The position numbers and the translations under genes were made by a program. A DNA stretch of 47,321 bases, taken from positions 1 through 47,321 of the forward strand of contig NZ_PVNL01000040.1 in the NCBI RefSeq assembly GCF_002994635.1, written 5' to 3'. Under the pieces are notes generated by a model that ran no database searches, was not told the origin of the DNA, and was given only the letters and a program-made list of their open reading frames with translations. Origin of the DNA: Enhygromyxa salina (GTDB lineage Bacteria; Myxococcota_A; Polyangia; Nannocystales; Nannocystaceae). Below are positions 1 to 6,787 of this stretch, one piece after another (the first letter of the stretch is position 1; each line of letters opens with the position of its first letter).

Positions 1-720
1 GGGGACGGGGATGGAGATGGAGACGGGGAAGGCGACGGGGATGGGGACGGCGATGGAGATGGAGATGGGGACGGAGATGGAGACGGAGACGGAGACGGAG
101 ACGGAGACGACGGGTTCGCCGAGATCCTCGGTACCTGTGGCCTCATCAGCGCCGAGCTCGAGCTGCCGACGCCCTCGTTGTTCAAGGTTCACCTCGACTT
201 CGGTGACGACCCCTACGACCCCGAGGACCTCCCGCTGCTCACGCCGGGCGCCCAGGTGATCCTCACCAGCCGCAACGCGGGCGGCAGCTCGATCATCAGT
301 GAGGCGTTCGCGTACGAGGTGCTGGCCCGCTGCGAGGACGTCGAGCTGCTCGCGACCGAGACCGAGATCGACTACGACCCGCCCGACAGCAAGAAGACCG
401 ACATCCTCGTCGAGCTGGACATGCACGAGGTCGGCGTCAGCGTCACGCGGGCTGTCGGGTTTCCGCCCGAGAACCCGTATCCGCCGATGCAGGCCGCGTC
501 GTTGCTGGCGAGCAAGCTCGCGGACATCCAGGTCAGCTCGCAGAACGTCGTGCCCGAGCAGGCGTGGGTCAAGCAGATCCTGGTGGTGATGGCCTACGCC
601 GACATGCACGCCCAGCTGATCGAGGCCGCGTGGAACGACCTCGACGCGGACACCCGGGCCGATACGATCGTGTACGTGGTCGTGACCGACGGCATGGACA
701 CGCCTATTTACTTCGAGTGA
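1..720 (+). CDS. GD-repeat linker protein, 5' truncated (probable secreted lipoprotein)
   Basis: The gene enters from the left edge in frame 1, so its start and any signal peptide are missing. The first 36 or so codons are an almost pure Gly-Asp linker, with one Glu, encoded by GGN-GAY codons. A compact domain of about 200 residues follows and ends at TGA 718-720. It contains stretches such as LFKVHLDFGDDPYDP and DTIVYVVVTDGMDTPIYFE and two Cys (in GTCGL and ARCED). No family was recognised. The same GD linker follows a lipobox in other genes of this window (27864, 30029, 36405, 37644). By analogy this is probably the globular end of a surface lipoprotein held off the membrane by the linker; the family resemblance is seen, the location is inferred. 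Confidence 0.75.
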   Translation, partial: GDGDGDGDGEGDGDGDGDGDGDGDGDGDGDGDGDGDDGFAEILGTCGLISAELELPTPSLFKVHLDFGDDPYDPEDLPLLTPGAQVILTSRNAGGSSIISEAFAYEVLARCEDVELLATETEIDYDPPDSKKTDILVELDMHEVGVSVTRAVGFPPENPYPPMQAASLLASKLADIQVSSQNVVPEQAWVKQILVVMAYADMHAQLIEAAWNDLDADTRADTIVYVVVTDGMDTPIYFE

Positions 721-887
721 TCGCGACCTGCGCGCGAGCGTCAGTAGACGACGATCTCACCGATGCCGGGGTTGGGATGGGTGCTGGGCACGGTCGCGAC
801 GTCGTCCAGGACCACGCGTAGCGAGGTGACGGCTCGCGGGGCAACGCTCAGGACTGTCGTCGACGAACTCGAAGTCGCGCGTGGACT

Positions 888-3761
888 CTACAAGTCTGGC
901 TCGGGCGTCGAGTGTCCACGCGCTTCGACTCCGGCGATCGTCAAGCCGAGCTGCGCGGCCTCGACGGCCGAGAGCTCGAGCTCGTGCAGCCAGGGCGCGA
1001 GCTGCTCGTCGGTCCACTGCGCGGCGTCCATGGCCTCGCGCACGGATTGGCGCAGGGTCGAGGCGCAGCCCCGACAACCGCCGCGCAGCTCGACGAGGGC
1101 ATGAACGATCTCGTAGGCGACGCGCTGCTCGGCGAGGACCTCCACGCCGAGCAGCTCGGCGGCGGCGAGCTGCTGGACCCCGCGCTCGAGCTGGGCCTGG
1201 CGCAGGGCGATCTCGGCCAGGCCCACGTGGGCGAGGGCCGCCCGCTTGGGCCGAGGATCGCTGGCCAGCACGGCCTCGTACTCGCGCGTGGCCGCGTCGA
1301 TCCGGCCGAGGCCCAGCTCGTTGCCCGCGACGTCGAGGCGCAGCGCCAGGACCCGATCGTCGCTGGGTCCGCTCGCGCGCTCGTAGGCCGCGAGGGCCTC
1401 GACCGCGTAGGCCTGCGACCTGGCCCGATCCCCACGCAGACCCATGATCCGACTGCGGAGCATGGCGGCGTCGCCTTGCTCTGGGTGGTCGGGCGGCAAG
1501 GTTCGCGCGTGGATCCGGGCCACCGCTTCCGCGTGGGCCTCGGCGTCATCGACGGCGCCGACGCGCATGTCGTGGTCGGCGAGCACCAGGTGGGCCCGGG
1601 CGAGGTCGAGGGCGAAGCCATCGTGGGCTGCGTTCCAGATCTCGACGGCGCCCATCAGCAGCGGGCGCGCGGCCTCGAATTCGCCGCGATCGTGGAGCAC
1701 GGCGCCGAGGTTGTAGGCCCGGCGCGCCGTGAGCGGGTGTCGGGGTCCGTAGAGATCCTCGGCGCGACCCAGCGCGGCCTCGCGCAGTTCGATGGCTTGT
1801 CGGCCCGAGGCCACAGCAGCGAGAGCGTCGAGCACAGCGGGCCCGAGCGCCTCTGCGCCCTCGCGCTCGAGCAGGGCGCGAAGCTCAGCTTCGGCGGTCT
1901 CGTTGGCGCCGGCCTGCGCCGCCGCCTTGGCCCCAGCGAAGGTCAGCCACGCGCGGGTCTGGGCGTCGGGATCGAGCTCGGTCCAGGTCGCCTCGGCGAG
2001 CTCGAGCAGCTGCGCGGCGTCCTCGCGGGGCAAGTCCGTCAGTCCATGGAGCGCCAGCTTCGTCCAGGTCTGCGCGAGCAAGCGCCGATGGTTGACCGCG
2101 AGCGCCTGTTTGCCCGCCGCATCCAACAGCTCCAGGCCGCGCTTGGGAGAGCCCACGGCGATCTGCGTGTGGCCGAGCTCGGCGACGACCTCGGCGAGCA
2201 GCGGGCGGTAGCGGAGCTCACGAGCTTGGCGCTCGAGCGCGACGACGGGCTCGAGGCGCCCGTGGCCGAGCTCGCGCCAGGCCGTGGCCTCAGCGAGCTT
2301 CAGGCGCAGGGTCTCGACGGCCTCGCGCTGCGCTTCGGTCGGCGGCAGCGGTCCGTCGAGCAGCGAGGCCGCCGCGCAAGACCGCGGATCGGGCAGCGCC
2401 AACGTGGCCTCGATCGCGCGGTCGAGGGTCGCCAGCTCGGGCTCGAGCATGCCCTCGACGAGGATCGAGAACCGTCGGCGCTGGCGCTCGAGGCAGGCCC
2501 GGCGGGCGCGGGCCAGGGCTTCGCCGTCGCGCTCGTTCGCCTCGCACTGCTGGGTCCGCGCGTCGGTCCACTTCGTGGCCCATGCGCTCAACAGCGCGCT
2601 CACACGCTCGGCGCTGTCGGGTCCGTGACCGGGGCCGAGACCGATGAACGCAGCGTGAAGCTCCGCCTCGTGCGTGGGGCCCCAGGTGCTCGCTAGCTCG
2701 GTCTCGACCGCGGCGCAGGGGTGAAGCGGCGTCGGGTTCGACAAGCCAGCGCCCGCCCAGGCCATGAGCCCGAGCAAAGGGAGGACGAGGCTCGCCGCCG
2801 CCGCTCGCTGGCGCCGACGTGGGACCCCCTCGAGCGCCTCGAGCAGCTCGTCGAGGGTCCCCCAGCGCGCGTCGGGATCGGCCCGCAGGCCTCGACGGAT
2901 CAGCGTCCACAGTCGCCGAGGGACGCCTACGTTGCGCGGCGGAGGGATCGCTCTGTCGGCGGCGAGGGCCTCGACGCGGAGCTCGAGCTGTCCACGCGCG
3001 AACGGAGACGTGCCCCACAGCGCCTCGTAGAGGGTGACGCAGAAGCTGAACTGATCGCTGCGGGCGTCGACGGCCTCACCGCGCAGCTGCTCGAGGGCCA
3101 TGTAGCGGATGGTGCCCGCGACCTCTAGCCGCGGCCTCGGGTCGCCGGACGCGAGCGCGAGACCGAAGTCCGCGACGCGTGCCCGCCCGTCGCCACCGAT
3201 GAGCACGTTGGCGGGCTTGAAGTCGCGGTGGACGACGCCGGCCGAGTGCGCCGCTGCGAGCCCGCGGCCCGCGGCGACGAGCATGGTGAGGATCTCGGCC
3301 CAGGCCCGCGGGCGCGTCAGCCAGCGCTCGAGGGTCTGGCCCTCGACGTACTCCATCGCGACGTAGGTCTCCCCTTCGGCCCGGCTGACCTCGTGAACCT
3401 GCACGACGTTGGGGTGGGAGAGCTGCGCGAGCGCCCGGGCCTCTCGGCGGAGCCGGTCCTGCTCGGCACCGCCCGCGAGCTCGGCCCGGACCTGCTTGAG
3501 CGCGACCTTGCGCTCGAGCTCGGGATCGAACGCGAGGTAGACCTCGCCCATCCCGCCGACGCCGAGCTGACGCTCGATCTCGTAGCGGCCGACGCGGACG
3601 ACTGGGGCCTCGCCGAACAGCTTGCCGCGGACCGACGCGATCGCCCGGCGCTGCTCGGGATTGGTCGGGGGGAGCAGGCCGCGGCCGTGGATCGGCGTGT
3701 CGAGTCCGTTGTGAGACGGCCTCGTCGCACGGCTGAGCTCGGATTCAGATGGCGGACACAT
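888..3761 (-). CDS. Ser/Thr protein kinase, membrane-anchored, with C-terminal TPR-like region
   Basis: This is a Hanks-type kinase of 957 aa from the ATG at 3761; an upstream TTG at 3911 would add 50 unlikely residues. Visible motifs are the glycine loop GVGGMGEVYLA (67-77), VALK with Lys89, HRDFKPANVL with Asp180, and DFG at 198-200. The activation segment reads TIRYMALEQ, so the usual APE Pro is Leu. A single hydrophobic segment lies at about 321-340, after which roughly 600 residues of Ala/Leu/Glu-rich helical repeats resemble the TPR-like sensor halves of myxobacterial kinases. The kinase half should be cytoplasmic and the repeats on the far side of the membrane. The gene is divergent from the peptide operon at 3914, with a 152-bp shared upstream region. 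A role in controlling that operon is possible but not shown by the sequence. Confidence 0.93.
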   Translation of the reverse strand: MCPPSESELSRATRPSHNGLDTPIHGRGLLPPTNPEQRRAIASVRGKLFGEAPVVRVGRYEIERQLGVGGMGEVYLAFDPELERKVALKQVRAELAGGAEQDRLRREARALAQLSHPNVVQVHEVSRAEGETYVAMEYVEGQTLERWLTRPRAWAEILTMLVAAGRGLAAAHSAGVVHRDFKPANVLIGGDGRARVADFGLALASGDPRPRLEVAGTIRYMALEQLRGEAVDARSDQFSFCVTLYEALWGTSPFARGQLELRVEALAADRAIPPPRNVGVPRRLWTLIRRGLRADPDARWGTLDELLEALEGVPRRRQRAAAASLVLPLLGLMAWAGAGLSNPTPLHPCAAVETELASTWGPTHEAELHAAFIGLGPGHGPDSAERVSALLSAWATKWTDARTQQCEANERDGEALARARRACLERQRRRFSILVEGMLEPELATLDRAIEATLALPDPRSCAAASLLDGPLPPTEAQREAVETLRLKLAEATAWRELGHGRLEPVVALERQARELRYRPLLAEVVAELGHTQIAVGSPKRGLELLDAAGKQALAVNHRRLLAQTWTKLALHGLTDLPREDAAQLLELAEATWTELDPDAQTRAWLTFAGAKAAAQAGANETAEAELRALLEREGAEALGPAVLDALAAVASGRQAIELREAALGRAEDLYGPRHPLTARRAYNLGAVLHDRGEFEAARPLLMGAVEIWNAAHDGFALDLARAHLVLADHDMRVGAVDDAEAHAEAVARIHARTLPPDHPEQGDAAMLRSRIMGLRGDRARSQAYAVEALAAYERASGPSDDRVLALRLDVAGNELGLGRIDAATREYEAVLASDPRPKRAALAHVGLAEIALRQAQLERGVQQLAAAELLGVEVLAEQRVAYEIVHALVELRGGCRGCASTLRQSVREAMDAAQWTDEQLAPWLHELELSAVEAAQLGLTIAGVEARGHSTPEPDL

Positions 3762-3913
3762 GGGGCGTTGGGCAAGGGTAGGTCCAACACGAGTCGGGGG
3801 CCACGGCCGCGTGTCCGCGCAGCCGGGCGACGGTGAATTGGCTTGGACACTTTCGAGTCGGCGTCGACTGAAGCTGTGCGGTGCACGTGAATCCCACGCA
3901 CCAACCGGCAATC

Positions 3914-4048
3914 ATGAAACGCAACAAGCAGACCCATCAACCCAAGAAGCCCCTCACCCTCGCCGATCTCGAGATCGACGAGAAGCTCGCGCGCAACATC
4001 GCTGGCGGCGCCGAGGCACACAAGAACAAGACCGAACAAACGCTGTGA
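3914..4048 (+). CDS. Candidate RiPP precursor peptide with double-glycine leader (44 aa)
   Basis: ATG at 3914 opens a 44-codon frame ending at TGA 4046-4048. The N-terminus is basic (MKRNKQTHQPKKP). A leader-like amphipathic stretch follows (LTLADLEIDEKLARNIAGG, 14-32), matching the general pattern L-x-D/E-L-x-L-D-x-x-L-x-x-I-x-GG of peptides cut by C39 proteases. Cleavage after Gly32 would release AEAHKNKTEQTL, 12 residues with no Cys, no Ser and no aromatic residue, so it is neither a lanthipeptide nor a classical bacteriocin core. Thr40 and Thr43 are the only hydroxyl residues in it. The gene is first in an operon encoding a C39 ABC exporter (8730) and two adaptors, which supports the leader reading. 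No strong Shine-Dalgarno is visible. Too short for automatic callers; the assignment rests on motif plus context. Confidence 0.72.
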   Translation: MKRNKQTHQPKKPLTLADLEIDEKLARNIAGGAEAHKNKTEQTL

Positions 4049-4054
4049 TCCGTC

Positions 4055-4087
4055 GCGGACAGTCGGCCTCCACGGTCGGCTGTCCGC
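4055..4087 (+). terminator. Hairpin between precursor gene and downstream operon (attenuator-like)
   Basis: GCGGACAG (4055-4062) is perfectly complementary to CTGTCCGC (4080-4087), with a 17-nt loop. It begins 6 bases after the stop codon of the 44-aa peptide gene and ends 25 bases before the next start. There is no T-run, so it is not a complete intrinsic terminator. In peptide operons such a structure can raise the ratio of precursor to enzyme transcripts by partial termination or by protecting the 3' end of a processed mRNA; that role is inferred here. Confidence 0.5.
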
Positions 4088-4112
4088 GTCGCCTCGACTC
4101 GGGTCCGTGCCC

Positions 4113-5312
4113 ATGACCATGACCATGCAGCTCGATACGCCCGCACCCGGGAGCTTGCTGAACATTCCCCTGGTTCGCCACATGCTCGGCGATCCGGCGA
4201 TCCCCCTGGTCGAGCGCGCCATCGATCGCCGCTGGAGCTACGAGGGGCTCGTGCCCGGATCCGTGGCCGGCTTCAACCCCCTTCGCGCGGAGCTCTACTA
4301 CGGCGCCCGCTCCCGCCTGGCGAGCTGGCTGGAGGCCCCTGAAGGCGACGCCCGGGCCCTCAACGATCGCGACTTGCTCGTGAACGAGGTGTTGTTCGCC
4401 GTCCATGATCACCTCCACGGCTGGGCACGGCTCGCGCTCGACGCCTTCGCCCCCGAGCTCGATTTCGGGGTCGGACGACTCGCGCGGGAGGACCTCGAGC
4501 GCTGGACCTTCTGCCTGCTCTTGACGGAGGCCGCGGCGACCGTCGGCCTCGACTACTGGTTTCTGAGTCAGGTCGAGCTCTGCGAGCTCGTGCCGATCGG
4601 TACGGCGGTCCGAAACTTGACCACCAGCTACCGCCAGATCCACCGACGCGAGCTGCACCGCTTCGATGCGACCCTCGACCCCAGCGAGCCTGGGTTCTTT
4701 GGCCACCTGGCCGAGTTCTACTGCACGGGCGAGTGGCCGGGGCTGAGCGTCGAGGCCCTGCGGACGTCTCCGGTGCTGCGCCGCTGGCTCGAGCACGAGC
4801 TCAGCTACGGCGCGACGCAGCGCAGCCACACTCGCGCATGGTTGCTCGCGCTGCTGGGTGAGGTCGCCTACGGAGACGATCTCGCCGCGCCCGTGGCCTG
4901 TGATCAGCGCTGGCAGCGACGGCTGATCGCTCAGCTGCAGGAGGCGCTGTGGCACAAGGTCCATGGTCACGAGGCGCGCGCGTGGCCCCGGCGCCACGAC
5001 CCCGACGCGAGCTGGTCCGCGCCATCGTGCAGCTGGCCCGATTTCCGGTTCTCGAATCTCAACGCCGCGACCGAAGTGCTCGCGCGCGGACACCAGGGCC
5101 TCAGCCCGACGAGCCTCCGCTACCTGCTACGCCAGCTCCTGAGCCGCTGCGACTTCGCGGCCGTCGAGCCGGAGCAGCGCCGCTTGATCGCGGGACTGCT
5201 CAGCCGGGGCTGTGACGACCTGGCCTTCGACTTGCTCACCCAGCTCGCGCTGCGTGCTGGCCTCGACGTGGTCGCCAGCTCGGAGCCCCGCGATCTGTTC
5301 TTCCTCAGCTGA
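4113..5312 (+). CDS. Unrecognised 399-aa protein of the peptide operon, His-rich helix
   Basis: Three in-frame ATGs (4113, 4119, 4125) and a GTG (4107) crowd the start; 4113 is used, giving 399 aa. The protein is soluble-looking and mostly helical, with no signal peptide. A notable segment is NEVLFAVHDHLHGW, which places Glu92 and His98, His100 and His102 on one helix. It is followed by LLLTEAAATVGLDYWF, with Glu139 and Asp147. This could be a metal site of a helical (ferritin- or heme-oxygenase-like) oxidase, but I cannot place it in a family. It lies between the precursor and the SelO-like gene, 20 bases upstream of the latter, so it is a candidate peptide-modifying enzyme or partner protein. 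Confidence 0.85.
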   Translation: MTMTMQLDTPAPGSLLNIPLVRHMLGDPAIPLVERAIDRRWSYEGLVPGSVAGFNPLRAELYYGARSRLASWLEAPEGDARALNDRDLLVNEVLFAVHDHLHGWARLALDAFAPELDFGVGRLAREDLERWTFCLLLTEAAATVGLDYWFLSQVELCELVPIGTAVRNLTTSYRQIHRRELHRFDATLDPSEPGFFGHLAEFYCTGEWPGLSVEALRTSPVLRRWLEHELSYGATQRSHTRAWLLALLGEVAYGDDLAAPVACDQRWQRRLIAQLQEALWHKVHGHEARAWPRRHDPDASWSAPSCSWPDFRFSNLNAATEVLARGHQGLSPTSLRYLLRQLLSRCDFAAVEPEQRRLIAGLLSRGCDDLAFDLLTQLALRAGLDVVASSEPRDLFFLS

Positions 5313-5332
5313 TCTTCACAGCGGAGCCTGAA

Positions 5333-6787
5333 ATGCACCCACAGACCTACCCCTGGATGATCCCCGTCCCGCTGCGTCGCTCACGGTACACCGCGCTCGC
5401 GCCCGAGCTCGCGTCGGCCAACGTCGAGGTCGACCTGGGCGCGATCGGAGCGTTCGGTGTCGGTGCGCGCGGACCCGTCGATGCCCTGGGGTGGGCGGAC
5501 CTCCAGCGCTGTCCGAACGCTTCGAGTCGGGGGCGGCTTGGCTCCGGGCGCGCCGTGTACGTTGGCGGGCGCTACCTCAAGGGTGTCGGTCGCACGCCCC
5601 TGGCCGGCAACTGGGTGTGGCTCGACGATTGCTATCACCACAGCGGTCACATGTTGGTCTCGGCAGCGGTTCGCGAATTGCTCGTGACCCGCTACCTGGC
5701 AGGCGCGGGTGCCGAGCACACCATCGTCCCTTGCGAGGGGATCCTCGTGGCGCCGCTCGACGCTGCGCTCGTCGACTTTGGTGACGTCGCCTTCGCCGAC
5801 GACGGCGGCGCGGCGATCCTGGTCGCAGCCGATCGCCGCTGCCAGGCCATCTCCAGCAAGCCCGGCGACTTCATGCGCGCGAGCAATCTCGTGTGGCTGC
5901 TCGATGACATCGGCTGCGAGGACGCGATGGTCCGCCTGCGCGGCTTCCTGCGCGCCCTCGATCACGGCCTTGGCGGCTCCGGGGACCCCACGCTGACACC
6001 GACCGAGCTCGTCGATCGGCTCGAGGCTGGGGTCGCCCGGGGGGCGGAGCACTTCCGCCGCTTCGTCGAGCTTGGCGTGTACTGGGGATCCTTCGCCAAC
6101 AATTTCACCCTCGACGGGCGCTTCCTCGACCTCGAGGTCTGCACGGTGTTCGAGCGCCCGACGCCCGGCCTGCTGATCAGCCGCGCTGGTCCCACACACG
6201 CCGTGCGCCGCTGCGACCTGCGTCAGTTCGTTGGCTTTGGCGTGGTCCACCTGCTCGAGCAACAACGCCGCTTCGCCGAGCATCTGCGCCGGAGGTTGAC
6301 CGAGCTGCGCCGCGACGCCCGGCCGGCGAGCGCGGCCTTGCGAGGTTATCTGGGCCAGCTCGTCAGCCTGCTCGACGCGCGGCTGTCCGATCCAGGCTCA
6401 TGGTTCGGCCCTGCGCGCTGGCGGCGGGAGGTGCTCGGCTGCCTCGGGGCCTGCTTGCCCATGTCTCGCGCGCAATCGGTCGAGCTCGCGCGCTTGCTCG
6501 ATCTGCGCCTCGCCTGGGGGGACGACCCGCTCGCGCCTGCCGGCGAGTTCGTCCGGCAGCCGTTGGCCGTGCCCGCGCCGGAGCCGGCGCTCGAGCCCAC
6601 GCTGTACTTGCCAGCGGTCCTCGCCCCCCTCGTCGAGGACGACGATCGCTGCGCCGCGTTCGCTCGGGCCAACGCGCGGGCCGTCGAGGCGTGTGAGCCC
6701 GCGACGATCCTCGCCCGCCTGCGCGCGGACCAGCCCGAGACAGCCTGGGCCGGCGCGCCCTTCGTGCCCGCGCGAGTCGTGCCATGA
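5333..6787 (+). CDS. SelO/YdiU-like pseudokinase of the peptide operon (candidate AMPylase)
   Basis: This is a 484-aa protein with GGAG at 5323-5326, six bases before ATG 5333. Its layout follows SelO proteins, which transfer AMP from ATP to Ser, Thr or Tyr. The ordered matches are GRYLKGVGRTPL (79-90; SelO LKGxGxTPYSR, candidate nucleotide Lys83), a helix SAAVRELLVTRYL (110-122; SelO RSxIRExLxSEAM), and the metal-binding segment ANNFTLDGRFLDLE (255-268). In that segment Asn257 and Asp266 have exactly the N-x8-D spacing of SelO NMSxxGxxxDYG. The protein is more divergent and has a different C-terminus of roughly 200 residues. It lacks a clear C-terminal Cys/Sec motif. In this operon it is the best candidate for modifying the precursor peptide; the chemistry (AMPylation or other) is inferred. 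The stop overlaps the next start (ATGA at 6784). Confidence 0.75.
   Translation: MHPQTYPWMIPVPLRRSRYTALAPELASANVEVDLGAIGAFGVGARGPVDALGWADLQRCPNASSRGRLGSGRAVYVGGRYLKGVGRTPLAGNWVWLDDCYHHSGHMLVSAAVRELLVTRYLAGAGAEHTIVPCEGILVAPLDAALVDFGDVAFADDGGAAILVAADRRCQAISSKPGDFMRASNLVWLLDDIGCEDAMVRLRGFLRALDHGLGGSGDPTLTPTELVDRLEAGVARGAEHFRRFVELGVYWGSFANNFTLDGRFLDLEVCTVFERPTPGLLISRAGPTHAVRRCDLRQFVGFGVVHLLEQQRRFAEHLRRRLTELRRDARPASAALRGYLGQLVSLLDARLSDPGSWFGPARWRREVLGCLGACLPMSRAQSVELARLLDLRLAWGDDPLAPAGEFVRQPLAVPAPEPALEPTLYLPAVLAPLVEDDDRCAAFARANARAVEACEPATILARLRADQPETAWAGAPFVPARVVP

Noticed and set aside
912..2696. 594-residue open frame on the plus strand across the kinase gene
   Set aside because: It is the shadow of the minus-strand kinase, whose motifs are clear; the plus-strand product is low-complexity Arg/Gly/Glu-rich with no recognisable domain.
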